From the NCBI GenBank assembly GCA_964557575.1, contig CAZLBC010000052.1, positions 1 through 31,205 on the forward strand: 31,205 nt of DNA, written 5' to 3'. Numbering within the stretch: the first letter of the stretch is position 1; each line of letters starts with the position of its first letter. Of this stretch, positions 1 to 8,724 are shown piece after piece. Made by a program: the position numbers and the translations under genes. Below the pieces are notes generated by a model. That model saw nothing but the letters and a program-made list of their open reading frames with translations. It was not told the origin of the DNA and ran no database searches. Origin of the DNA: CAZLBC01 sp964557575. Its GTDB lineage: Bacteria > Planctomycetota > Phycisphaerae > SM23-33.

Positions 1-3
1 TAC

Positions 4-77
<74 letters not shown>

Positions 78-96
78 GTCAATTAGTATGTCACGC

Positions 97-125
97 ATGA
101 TAAGGCCTGACGGCCGATTCGTCAA
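97..125 (-). promoter_or_regulatory. Sigma-70 type promoter for tRNA-fMet
   Basis: Reading the minus strand, TTGACG (120-125) is followed after 17 bases by TATCAT (97-102). The -10 hexamer ends 19 bases before the tRNA 5' end at 77, leaving a leader of only about ten bases. Box quality, spacing and position all fit a housekeeping promoter. Confidence 0.75.
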
Positions 126-295
126 CAGACTGCAGGAATATTTTGCGGGTCGAGCGGCCCGGCGGGGTTTTCGTGTTTCCCGCCACGGGGCCGATCATGC
201 TCCGCGGGAGTGCATCCTGCCGGATAAATCCGCGACAATATCAGAGAAAGTCGGCAAGACAGGCAAATGCTGCGGTAACATGTAAATACATCGTG

Positions 296-320
296 GCCGG
301 CGCCGAGCCTCGGGGCCGGC
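296..320 (+). other. GC-rich hairpin in the leader of the next gene
   Basis: GCCGGC (296-301) pairs with GCCGGC (315-320), and CCG (303-305) pairs with CGG (311-313) around a five-base loop, with one G/G mismatch. It ends 29 bases before the ATG at 350 and has no T tract, so it is not an intrinsic terminator. It may shape the mRNA leader or be chance in GC-rich DNA. Confidence 0.35.
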
Positions 321-349
321 GATGCAACGACACGCGTCCGAGGGCTACC

Positions 350-1579
350 ATGAGTACACGAATGATACTGACGACGGTACTGGCGGCGGCGGGGGTATGC
401 GCGGCGGCCGGGGAAAAAGCCGGGCCGGACGCGGACAAGAAGGCTGAAGCGTACCCGGCGGACAAAATACTGCAGGTCAGGGAACAGCTCGCCGACATCA
501 TGAGACTCACGCTCGTCGAGGACCGGCTTTGCGTAGACCGCGACTACTGGGAAAAGGCCGTCAGGGGCAACGCCGGCGGTGACGAAAAGAAAAAAGAGGT
601 CAAGCTTCCGAAAGGTGCCGCGGCGCGCCTCAAGAAGCGCCTTGCCGGAAGGGCCAATATTGCGATCCGGGGCAACGTCCTCGTGATGACCAATACCTTG
701 GGTCGGGGCGGTGCGCTCGGCCGGTTGTTCCAGCGACTGCGCAGCGCCGCGGGAGGGCAGGGGACCTCGATGAGATCGGGCATGAAATCGCGGTCGATGA
801 GTTTCAACGGGGGTGGCCTGTCGGTGAACCTGCGGGATGGCGATAATCTGTTCCATGCGGCCGTCAGGGAGGAATGTCCCGGCGGTCTGACGGTCAGCCT
901 CAGCCAGCGGGACGAGCGGCTCTCGATACTGATCGTGGCGCCCGGTACGGGTTCCGTCTTCATGCTGCGCCAGGAAGCCGACGGCTCGCTGGTCGTCAAG
1001 GAGATGGTGGGAGACGAGGCGAAAAAATTCGAGGCCGACGGTTTCGCCGCCTTTTTCGAAAAGCACGACGACTACGCCGTCGATCACCTGCTGCCGTTAC
1101 TGCACAAGGCGGGCATTGCTTTTCCGGTTGGCTCAGGCAGCGATCCGCGAACCATCAAGGCCGTGATCGGTGTTCTGCGTTTCATCCGGGACCGGGACGG
1201 CGCCGCGGAATTCGCGGCGCTGCTCGAGAAGCTGGACGCCGACGCATACGACGAACGGGAAGCGGCGACCAAAAAACTCACGAGCGAATTGCTCCTGTTT
1301 TATCCGTTCGTGCCGGCGGCGAGAAAACGCGACGATATCTCTCCCGAAGCCGCGGCGCGGCTGGAAGCGGTATTCGAGTATTGCGCGGAACACATGGATC
1401 TTGTCAACGCGGTGTATACCGTCAACCGTCACCGCGATCCGGCCTACCTGGCGGGAATCCTCGAAAAGGTGGAAGGAAAAGAACGAACAATCGTGCTGGG
1501 TGCCCTGAAGCGGCTGACCGGCGAAGATTTCGGCGACGACATCGCGGCGTGGAAACAATCGATTGCCGAAGACAACTGA
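350..1579 (+). CDS. Secreted protein with C-terminal HEAT-like segment, function unknown
   Basis: A 409-residue protein. I chose ATG 350 because it gives a clean signal peptide: a short basic start, then LTTVLAAAGVCAAAG at about 7-21. The open frame runs further upstream to 143, but that part is basic and looks non-coding. Residues about 20-160 are charged and Gly/Arg-rich, followed by a probable beta-rich stretch. Residues about 295-311 read LDADAYDEREAATKKLT, and the end reads RLTGEDFGDDIAAWKQ (about 384-399). Both resemble motifs I recall from HEAT-repeat proteins of planctomycetes, where a short helix pair is followed by 'LTG-DFG-D--AW'. No catalytic motif is visible. The gene stands alone: a probable terminator follows it and a separate promoter serves the next gene. 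Only the export and HEAT-like calls are supported. Confidence 0.75.
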   Translation: MSTRMILTTVLAAAGVCAAAGEKAGPDADKKAEAYPADKILQVREQLADIMRLTLVEDRLCVDRDYWEKAVRGNAGGDEKKKEVKLPKGAAARLKKRLAGRANIAIRGNVLVMTNTLGRGGALGRLFQRLRSAAGGQGTSMRSGMKSRSMSFNGGGLSVNLRDGDNLFHAAVREECPGGLTVSLSQRDERLSILIVAPGTGSVFMLRQEADGSLVVKEMVGDEAKKFEADGFAAFFEKHDDYAVDHLLPLLHKAGIAFPVGSGSDPRTIKAVIGVLRFIRDRDGAAEFAALLEKLDADAYDEREAATKKLTSELLLFYPFVPAARKRDDISPEAAARLEAVFEYCAEHMDLVNAVYTVNRHRDPAYLAGILEKVEGKERTIVLGALKRLTGEDFGDDIAAWKQSIAEDN

Positions 1580-1596
1580 AGCGCCCGGTACCGGAC

Positions 1597-1616
1597 AGCC
1601 GATTCGGGGCTTTTTT
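1597..1616 (+). terminator. Possible intrinsic terminator
   Basis: AGCC (1597-1600) can pair with GGCT (1608-1611), followed directly by a T run to 1616. The stem is only four pairs, preceded by the self-complementary CCGGTACCGG at 1585-1594. It lies 18 bases after the stop codon at 1579, which is the expected place. Confidence 0.4.
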
Positions 1617-1689
1617 GATGAATTCGATCCGCGCGGCACATATCATGACGTGTGTGAATCATTATTGCGGCACGCGAAAAGCCGGGGTG

Positions 1690-1698
1690 TGTTATGAT
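1690..1698 (+). promoter_or_regulatory. Extended -10 promoter for the long operon
   Basis: TGT-TATGAT at 1690-1698 is an extended -10 box (TGnTATAAT type). No good -35 hexamer lies 16-18 bases upstream, which is usual for extended -10 promoters. Transcription would start near 1705, about 50 bases before the first gene of the eleven-gene run. Confidence 0.5.
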
Positions 1699-1731
1699 AT
1701 ACAGAGCGTTTCCCGGTCGCTTTTACGGGGC

Positions 1732-1761
1732 ATGAGGAGGATAAAAATAAAATACGTGTGA
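1732..1761 (+). promoter_or_regulatory. Shine-Dalgarno sequence and possible nine-codon leader ORF
   Basis: AGGAGG at 1735-1740 is a perfect ribosome binding site but lies 17 bases before the GTG at 1758, too far for normal use. The same stretch can be read as ATG 1732 to TGA 1759-1761, encoding MRRIKIKYV. Its stop codon overlaps the GTG start of the large downstream gene. This may mean translational coupling, or that the real start of the downstream gene is misjudged. Confidence 0.25.
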
Positions 1762-4700
1762 ACTCCCCGTGCCCGGATTCGTCTTACTGGATAGTATATA
1801 TGGCGGTAGTGAAACATGACAGGTTGCCCGCCGGAAACCCGTGCGAGACTGCACGCGTTGCCGCGGCGGTTTTTCTTTCCCTGGCGGTATCCGTCTCGAT
1901 GATCCGCGCCGCTGCCGAAGAGGAGACGGATACCGAGGAAGGGCTGGTCCCGCTCGTCAAGGTCAACCTGGATCTCTCGGACCTCCTGCAGAGCGCCGCG
2001 ATGAGGATCAAGAAGGAAGATTACACCGAGGCGATTCGTATACTCCAGGCGATGATCGATTCTCCCAAGAAAGGATTCTGCAGGATAGGGGATGACCCCA
2101 GACGCTTTCTCCCGGCCCGGAAGGCCGCCGTTGATATGCTGGGCACCATGGGAAAGGAGGGGATCGAGGAATACCGGGTTCGCTACTCGGCCAAGGCCGC
2201 GCGCAAGTACCGCGATGCCGTGGAAAGCGGACGCATTCGCGACATGGATGCGGTGGCGGAGTCGTACCGGTACACGGAGTACGGGAACAAGGCGTTGCGG
2301 TGGCTGGCGGCGGCGCAGTTCGACCGGGGGCTGTTCGCGCAGGCCGCCGACAGTTGGGATATGCTGTCCGGCGACGCCACGGGGCCGGACAAGCCCTATT
2401 TCATCGCGCTGTGCGCGGTTGCCTCTCACCTGGCGGGAGATACGGTCAGGGCCCGGGAACGGGCGGATCGCCTGAAGCGGCAGTACCCGAAAAGCCGCGC
2501 CCCGATCGGCGGAACGGATCGCAACCTGTCCGGTTTCGTGAAGACAATTCTGGAAACCCGTCCCGAGAAAGCGGAACGTATATTTACCGTCGCGCACGAG
2601 TTTCCCGGTTATGGCGGCCTGGAAGGAAGACAGGTCCGGATGGCCGATGCCGGCGAACTGATCCTGCGGCCCGTGTGGCGGGTTCCGTACGGCCTGGACG
2701 AAGAACCCGACACCCTCGTTGATACAAGCATCCTCTCGCGCATAGCCGGCAGGGGATTCGAGCTGGAAGATAACGGGATGGTGTCGTTCGAGGCCAGGGC
2801 TGAAAACTCCGCGGCGCCGGGGCAGGTTGCCTGCCTCCCGCCGTGCCTGCGGCCGGTCGTCGTGGGGGAGCAGGTGATATACCGCGATGAGAACAACATT
2901 TTTTCCGTCGATGTGCATACGGGCCGGAAGCTGTGGAGCGGCTTTCATCTTCCCCTGGTGTCGCCGGCCGTACCCGACGCGAACGCGAACGGGCATATGC
3001 TGTTTCGGCGAAGAATGATCATGCGGCACGTCCGCGGCGGCGCGGTAAACATTTCGATCAGCCGGGGCCTGTACGGCCTGACCGCCGGGGGCGGGAAAGT
3101 TTTCGCGCTGTACGGATTTACGCCCGCCCGCGTCAATGTCAGGCGCGGATTCAGGGTGCGCATGGGCTTCGTGGAGGGTGCGTCGTCGCTGGTGGCGCTC
3201 AGGGTGTCCGACCAGCAGGGAAAACGGTGCTGGTTACCGGACTGGGAGGACGACGATGCCTTCCTTGACGACGCCCTCTTCGTCTCGCTGCCGGCCTACC
3301 GGTCCGCGGGGCCCGGGGGGCCGTGCCTGTACGTGCCGGTGACCCTCGATCAGAATTACTACCTGGTCTGTCTCGATGACCTGGACAGCCGGCGCCCCCG
3401 TGTGCGGTGGAAGACGCTCGTGGCGCACGTCGATTCCGGTGACGCCCGGCGCGTCGCCGCCCAGGCGGGGGGATTCGGGTTTCCGCCGCTCCTGCACGCG
3501 AACCGGGTCTTCGTGCTGAACAACGCGGGTGTCGTGGCGGCGCTCGACGCCGACTCGGGGCGGCCCGTCTGGGCCTGCCAGTATGAGCGCTCATCCGCTT
3601 TCTCGGATCTCCTGGTCGACGGGAAGGCCGGGCGGTCTTCCGGCATTGTTTCGAACGCAAACGTCATGCTGTCCCAGGTAAACCCGCTCATCGTCACGAA
3701 GGGCCGGTTGATCGTCATGCCGGCCGACAGCAACAAGGTGATGGCCTTTTCCGTCACTGACGGCCGCGCGTTTCCCTCAGCCGACCGCGGCGGTTACTGG
3801 TACCTGGCCGCGGTCGACGAGGATGCGATCCTGCTGGCGGGGCGGGGACTGAAGGTCCTTTCCGCCGCGGACCTGACGGACGCCGTAAAAGAGGTCTCAT
3901 CTTCCACTCTGCCGCCTGCCGCCGGCCGCCCGGCCGTGTGTTCATCGGCGGTGTTGTACAGCGGCGATGGGAAACTGTTCCGGGTTCCCCTCGAGAAGGG
4001 AACGCAGCCCGCCGTTGTCTCGCGCGCCGGCAACGGGGCCTTGCTGGGCAACCTGTTGAGCCTCGACGGCATGCTCCTGGCTTCCAATGCCATGGGGATC
4101 TGTGCGTACAAGGATTATGACCGGTGGCTGGAGATCATCACCGCGCGTCTTGAAGATACCGCGGGACTCGATCGGGCCGCGCTGTTGTACAAGCGGAGCG
4201 TGATCGCGTTTTACGGGGAGCGGTACCGTCGCGCCGCAGCGGATCTCGTGGCGGCCGCAAAACTGGCCGGCGCGGGAGGGAATGCCGGCAGGCCCCTGTC
4301 CCTGAAGATTTCACACCTGCTGTTGAAGTCGCGGGTGAAGCTCGCCAACGAGGCGATAGCCCGGGGCGACCGGGAGGAGGCGCTGAAGCTGTTCAGGGCC
4401 GCCCGGGATGTGGCGCTGACGAGGCGCGAAAAGGCCTACATGAGTATCCGCCTGATGAAGTACTACGAACGCTACGGTCTCTGGGCACGGGCGATCGAAA
4501 CCGCCGAGAAACTCGCCGGGGCATTCGCGGGGGAGACCCTCTACGATATCCGCATCGGCAAACGGGCGCTGGCCCCCGACGAGATACAGCAGGGGGAGGC
4601 GAAAAACGAGCCGGTCCCGGTGGAGGAACTGGCCGGTACCTTTATACAGCGGTTGATCAGGGTGCACGGCCGGAAGGTCTACGAATCCTTCGACAAGCGG

Positions 4701-6416
4701 GCGAAGAAAGCGCTGGACGAAGCGTTGGCGGCCGAAGACCCCGAGGCCGCGCGGGCGGTGGCCGACCGGTTCTCTCACAGCGTGTGGGCCGGGGAGGCGC
4801 TGACGCGCAGCCTGGAACTCTACTGTCTGAAGGCCGCGGCCGCGAGCGGGGAAAACCGGACCCATTATCGGAACCGGGCCATCGAGATCATGAACAGGGA
4901 TTTTGCCGCCGATCCTTCGGATCCCTGTTTTGTGCCCGTCGCTGTCGCCCGCCTGTCTTGTTTCGGCATCGAGGGACGCCGGCGCAGCCTGTTCGAAGAA
5001 CTTGCCGTGACGGATCCGGCGACGACGGTTTCCTTCGCGGACGTGCGGGGCACGCTCGGGCGCCTGCTCGAGGAGATTGCCGCCGGGAACATACGGTTGT
5101 TTGCCCCGACTCCCGCGGCCGCATCCATCCGCCCGCCCCTGGAACAGGTCCGGGTGATGGGCGGGGCCGCCGACCGACTGGGGGTGGGGAACGATTTTCG
5201 CCCCGCCGTCTTCGCGGGACGGCTGGCGGTGTTGACCGGCGATTGCCTTCGATTGATGGCTGCCGGGGACCCGCAGCCGCTGGACGGCGCCGTACCGCTG
5301 GCCACGGTGCCGGCGGGGGGCGCCGTGATTCCGCGGGTATGGTTTTCGCGGGACGGGAAATCGGTGACCTTCTGTTCGACGCGATCCGCCGCCGGTATCG
5401 ATGTAGACGCCGAAGAGGGGGGCGGCGGATGGCAGATCGACCCGGCCCGCCTGGGATTCGCGTCTTTCACGCCGGTCGGCGGCGACGACGAGCACCTGGT
5501 CGTGACCGGCCGAACGGGGGCGGTTGTGGCGGTGAGCGGCGGCCGCACGAAGTGGTCTTCCCGCCTGGAACATTTTTCCGGCGGATCGTCGCAGCACCGG
5601 CCGTGGAACCCCGGGTTCACAAGCGATTCGGGTCCCGCGGCGCAGGTATTCAACTACGGCGGCGGCAAGAGAACGGCGGTACTCGACATGACCAGCGGGA
5701 AAATCCTCCTGCTGGCCGGCGGCAGGCAGAGCGCCGAGTCGGTTCGTATTCCCGGCTGGGGCACGGCGTCCATGGTCGACGGCGAACTCTCGCTTTACCG
5801 GAAAGGAACGGGGAGCGTCAACGGTTCTTCCGGACGGTATCACCTCGGCGGTACCGCTCGGCTTCTCGGCGCATCATGCCGGTCCGTTGCCGCCTGCGAG
5901 CCGCAGGAGGGGGCGAACATCGTACTCTGTCCGGTCCGGCCCGCGGGATCCGACCGCCGGATGACGGTGCGCGTCGACGGGGGGCGCCCGGCGGGCGCCT
6001 GTTTCGCCGGCGACAGGCTCTTCGTGGTAACCGGCAGGCTGCGCGCTCCGTACTACACCGCGTTTTCCACCGGCAACGCCGCAGTGGCGGGCGCTGTCGG
6101 TTTCTGCTGTTTCGATCCCCACACGGGCCGGCGGCTGTGGCGTGTCCGTTTCGACGGCGCATCAGCGGACGGGCGGGTCGTATTCCTTCCCGTTCTCAAC
6201 GACGGGACGGTTGTGCTGTCCGTCGTTAGCGTTGCTGAAAAAGGCGGGACGATGCATCGAGCCATGCTCATCGACGCGGAGACCGGGGAGGTGCGCCAGG
6301 AGATAGCGGTCGCTTCGTCGACCGTCGCGCCGGCGGCGGTTGCCGGCGGTCGCGTTTTTATCGATACGGGAAAGGGCATTGCCGTCTTTCAGCCGGTCGT
6401 CAATGAAGAGAAATGA
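1758..6416 (+). CDS. Large exported PQQ-like beta-propeller and TPR protein
   Basis: A 1,552-residue protein. The start is uncertain: GTG 1758, or ATG 1800, which gives MAVVKHDRL and then a hydrophobic signal at about residues 31-51. After the signal comes a helical TPR-like part (about 75-250). A first beta-propeller region follows, with repeats of the PQQ type: NNIFSVDVHTGRKLW (about 380), GVVAALDADSGRPVW (about 590) and KVMAFSVTDGR (about 660). A second TPR-like part spans about 800-925. A second propeller at the C-terminus contains GFCCFDPHTGRRLWRV (about 1445). Repeats of the form 'aldaxTGxxxW' are typical of BamB and quinoprotein propellers. No quinone-binding or catalytic residues are evident, so a scaffold or binding role is more likely than a dehydrogenase. 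It heads the MoxR operon, and the next gene starts one base after its stop. Confidence 0.85.
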   Translation: MNSPCPDSSYWIVYMAVVKHDRLPAGNPCETARVAAAVFLSLAVSVSMIRAAAEEETDTEEGLVPLVKVNLDLSDLLQSAAMRIKKEDYTEAIRILQAMIDSPKKGFCRIGDDPRRFLPARKAAVDMLGTMGKEGIEEYRVRYSAKAARKYRDAVESGRIRDMDAVAESYRYTEYGNKALRWLAAAQFDRGLFAQAADSWDMLSGDATGPDKPYFIALCAVASHLAGDTVRARERADRLKRQYPKSRAPIGGTDRNLSGFVKTILETRPEKAERIFTVAHEFPGYGGLEGRQVRMADAGELILRPVWRVPYGLDEEPDTLVDTSILSRIAGRGFELEDNGMVSFEARAENSAAPGQVACLPPCLRPVVVGEQVIYRDENNIFSVDVHTGRKLWSGFHLPLVSPAVPDANANGHMLFRRRMIMRHVRGGAVNISISRGLYGLTAGGGKVFALYGFTPARVNVRRGFRVRMGFVEGASSLVALRVSDQQGKRCWLPDWEDDDAFLDDALFVSLPAYRSAGPGGPCLYVPVTLDQNYYLVCLDDLDSRRPRVRWKTLVAHVDSGDARRVAAQAGGFGFPPLLHANRVFVLNNAGVVAALDADSGRPVWACQYERSSAFSDLLVDGKAGRSSGIVSNANVMLSQVNPLIVTKGRLIVMPADSNKVMAFSVTDGRAFPSADRGGYWYLAAVDEDAILLAGRGLKVLSAADLTDAVKEVSSSTLPPAAGRPAVCSSAVLYSGDGKLFRVPLEKGTQPAVVSRAGNGALLGNLLSLDGMLLASNAMGICAYKDYDRWLEIITARLEDTAGLDRAALLYKRSVIAFYGERYRRAAADLVAAAKLAGAGGNAGRPLSLKISHLLLKSRVKLANEAIARGDREEALKLFRAARDVALTRREKAYMSIRLMKYYERYGLWARAIETAEKLAGAFAGETLYDIRIGKRALAPDEIQQGEAKNEPVPVEELAGTFIQRLIRVHGRKVYESFDKRAKKALDEALAAEDPEAARAVADRFSHSVWAGEALTRSLELYCLKAAAASGENRTHYRNRAIEIMNRDFAADPSDPCFVPVAVARLSCFGIEGRRRSLFEELAVTDPATTVSFADVRGTLGRLLEEIAAGNIRLFAPTPAAASIRPPLEQVRVMGGAADRLGVGNDFRPAVFAGRLAVLTGDCLRLMAAGDPQPLDGAVPLATVPAGGAVIPRVWFSRDGKSVTFCSTRSAAGIDVDAEEGGGGWQIDPARLGFASFTPVGGDDEHLVVTGRTGAVVAVSGGRTKWSSRLEHFSGGSSQHRPWNPGFTSDSGPAAQVFNYGGGKRTAVLDMTSGKILLLAGGRQSAESVRIPGWGTASMVDGELSLYRKGTGSVNGSSGRYHLGGTARLLGASCRSVAACEPQEGANIVLCPVRPAGSDRRMTVRVDGGRPAGACFAGDRLFVVTGRLRAPYYTAFSTGNAAVAGAVGFCCFDPHTGRRLWRVRFDGASADGRVVFLPVLNDGTVVLSVVSVAEKGGTMHRAMLIDAETGEVRQEIAVASSTVAPAAVAGGRVFIDTGKGIAVFQPVVNEEK

Positions 6417-6417
6417 T

Positions 6418-7602
6418 ATGAACATGCCGGACGAATTCAGCGTACACCATCGATGTCCTGCGAATCGGTTGCCGGGCGTTGCCGTTGCGGTGCTCGCGGG
6501 CGTGCTGTGCCTGCGGTCCGCCGTCGTTGCGGCGCCGTCCGTCGCCGCCGCCCCGCCGCTCGGCCGGGTCATGCCCGAGATGATCAACGACCAGGTCGTC
6601 AGGAGCGTGAAGATGGGCACCCGCTACCTGGTGAAAACGCAGCGGGGCGACGGTTCCTGGCTCAGCGACGGCGGCTACGGCTCCTACCCCGTGGTGATGA
6701 CGTCTTTGGGCGGGATCGCGCTGATGGCGGGCGGTTCGACCCCCGAGTCGGGACCGTACTCGCGCAATGTCTCACACGCCCTCAACTACGTACTCAACGT
6801 CGCGGAGAGCGGCGTACAGGAGGGCGATAAGAAGGTACTGATCACGGCCGGTTCCAGCGGGGGAGGCATGCGGTCTATGTACGGGCACGGTTTCGGTATG
6901 CTGTTTCTCGCCCAGTGCTACGGTATGGAGAAGAACAGGGAGCGGGCCGCCCGGATAAAACGGGTGCTGGAGGGGGCGGTCAACCTGACGGTGTCCGCCC
7001 AGTCCGATCTCGGCGCGGCGAGCGAACACGCCGGGGGATGGACCTACACTCCCCAAAGCAAGAGCGACGAGGGTTCCGTGACCGTGACCCAGTTGCAGGC
7101 CCTCCGTGCCTGCCGCAACGTGGGCATAGCGGTGTCCGTCGCCGCCATAGAGAGAACGGTCGCGTACCTGCGGCTGATGCAGCAGCCCGACGGCGGCATC
7201 TGCTATTCCTCCCGGAGCCGCGGCAACAGCCAGCCCGCCATATCGGCGGCCGCCATCGCCTGCTTTTACGCGGCGGGCATTTACGACCGGGGCACCGAGA
7301 AAAGCCGCGCGGAGGCGGAGATGGTCGATCGCCTGGTCGCGTATTGCCGTCGCATCGGGCCCGGTGACGGGGGCGGGCACTATTTCTACACGCACTTTTA
7401 CAAGGCGCAGGGACTGTACCAGCGGGGCGGAGACGAGTGGGAAGCGTACTTTCCCCGGCTCCGGGACCGCTTGATTTCAATGCAGATGCCCGACGGCAAC
7501 TGGAACGGTGATCACGTCGGGCCCATATACGGAACATCGATAGCCCTGGTGATACTGCAACTGCCGTACGGTCGGCTGCCGGTCTACCAGCGGCACCGGT
7601 AA
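6418..7602 (+). CDS. Secreted alpha-alpha toroid (prenyltransferase/squalene-oxidase repeat) protein
   Basis: A 394-residue protein. ATG 6418 is preferred because GAAGAG lies seven bases upstream; ATG 6403 is an alternative that overlaps the previous gene. The N-terminus has a hydrophobic export segment, VAVAVLAGVLCLRSAVVAA (21-39). The mature part carries repeats of the terpene-cyclase/prenyltransferase toroid: QRGDGSW (75-81), GGWTY (206-210), QQPDGG (255-260) and QMPDGNWNG (356-364). The DxDD acid of class II terpene cyclases is absent, and I see no zinc-ligand set of protein prenyltransferases. Export and the missing catalytic residues suggest a binding or structural toroid, as in complement-like domains, not a hopene cyclase. 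It sits 30 bases before the MoxR gene. I recall such toroid proteins beside MoxR clusters in planctomycetes. Confidence 0.85.
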   Translation: MNMPDEFSVHHRCPANRLPGVAVAVLAGVLCLRSAVVAAPSVAAAPPLGRVMPEMINDQVVRSVKMGTRYLVKTQRGDGSWLSDGGYGSYPVVMTSLGGIALMAGGSTPESGPYSRNVSHALNYVLNVAESGVQEGDKKVLITAGSSGGGMRSMYGHGFGMLFLAQCYGMEKNRERAARIKRVLEGAVNLTVSAQSDLGAASEHAGGWTYTPQSKSDEGSVTVTQLQALRACRNVGIAVSVAAIERTVAYLRLMQQPDGGICYSSRSRGNSQPAISAAAIACFYAAGIYDRGTEKSRAEAEMVDRLVAYCRRIGPGDGGGHYFYTHFYKAQGLYQRGGDEWEAYFPRLRDRLISMQMPDGNWNGDHVGPIYGTSIALVILQLPYGRLPVYQRHR

Positions 7603-7632
7603 TGATGTCGTGAGTGATAAAGGAGAAATTAC

Positions 7633-8700
7633 GTGAGTGATACAACCGGCGGGAGTGAATTGAATGCGGGTGATGTCGCGGCCGCAAAACGACTGACGGC
7701 CGCGTATGAAACAATCCGGAACGAACTGAAGCGCGTGATCGTCGGACAGGAAGAGGTGCTCGAACAACTGCTGACGTGTATTTTCGCCCGCGGTCACGCG
7801 ATTCTCGAGGGCGTGCCCGGACTCGCGAAAACGCTGATGGTCAGTTCTCTTTCGCGGTGCCTGGATCTGAGCTTCGCGCGGATACAGTTTACGCCGGACC
7901 TGATGCCGTCCGACATCACGGGCACCGAGGTTATTCATGAAGACAAGGCCACCGGGGGGCGGGAGCTGAAGTTCCTGCGGGGGCCCGTCTTCAACAACAT
8001 CATCCTGGCGGACGAAATAAACCGGACGCCGCCCAAGACGCAGGCAGCCCTTCTCGAGGCGATGCAGGAGCGGCAGGTGTCGGTGGGGGGGCGGGAGATG
8101 CCCATGCCCGATCCCTTCTTTGTCCTGGCCACGCAGAACCCGATCGAACAAGAGGGGACCTACCCGCTGCCCGAGGCCCAGCAGGACCGCTTCATGTACA
8201 AGATTTTTGTCGCGTATCCCGAATGGGACGAGGAGTTCCAGGTTATCCGGCGAACCACCTCCGAGCAGGACCTGGATATCGACAAGGTGCTGAGCGGCGA
8301 GGAGATACTGCAGCTCCAGAAGATTATCCTGCGGGTCCCCGCCGCCGACCACGTGATCATGTACGCTATGCGGCTGGTGCGCGCGACCCGGGTCCTGGAA
8401 GGAGATGTCCCGGAGATCGTGAGCAACTACGTTTCCTGGGGTGCCGGGCCGCGGGCCTGCCAGTACCTTGTACTCGGAGGCAAGGTCCGGGCGGTCCTGC
8501 ACGGCCGGTTTCACGTCAGTACCGACGATATCGCCGCGGCGGCAAAACCGGTGCTGCGCCACCGGATTGTGACCAATTTCAACGCCGATGCCGAGGGGCT
8601 GGACACCGACGCCATCGTCGACAGGATCCTGGAAGAGATCCCCGCCGACGAATCGGCGGTTACCGCCGATCCCCGGACGCGGGGCGCGGTAGCGGAGTAA
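7633..8700 (+). CDS. MoxR family AAA+ ATPase
   Basis: A 355-residue cytoplasmic ATPase, the usual family length. It starts at GTG 7633 after AAAGGAG with good spacing. Walker A is GVPGLAKT (60-67), Walker B is IILADEIN (123-130), and the family signature RTPPKTQAALLEAMQE follows at 131-146. The sensor-1 segment is ATQNPIEQEGTYPLPEAQ (166-183), followed by QDRF. MoxR proteins are chaperone-like ATPases that act on partner proteins with von Willebrand A domains, often for metal insertion or complex activation. Three such partners follow directly, starting 24 bases downstream, so they are the likely clients. Identification is secure; the actual substrate is unknown. Confidence 0.97.
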   Translation: MSDTTGGSELNAGDVAAAKRLTAAYETIRNELKRVIVGQEEVLEQLLTCIFARGHAILEGVPGLAKTLMVSSLSRCLDLSFARIQFTPDLMPSDITGTEVIHEDKATGGRELKFLRGPVFNNIILADEINRTPPKTQAALLEAMQERQVSVGGREMPMPDPFFVLATQNPIEQEGTYPLPEAQQDRFMYKIFVAYPEWDEEFQVIRRTTSEQDLDIDKVLSGEEILQLQKIILRVPAADHVIMYAMRLVRATRVLEGDVPEIVSNYVSWGAGPRACQYLVLGGKVRAVLHGRFHVSTDDIAAAAKPVLRHRIVTNFNADAEGLDTDAIVDRILEEIPADESAVTADPRTRGAVAE

Positions 8701-8724
8701 CGGCGCCCGCGGTGCGGAGCGATC

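Noticed and set aside
143..349. N-terminal extension of the first secreted protein
   Set aside because: It would bury the signal peptide behind 69 basic residues and overlaps the tRNA promoter region and the leader hairpin.
6418..7602. Squalene-hopene cyclase
   Set aside because: The protein is about 390 residues instead of about 630, is exported, and lacks DxDD.
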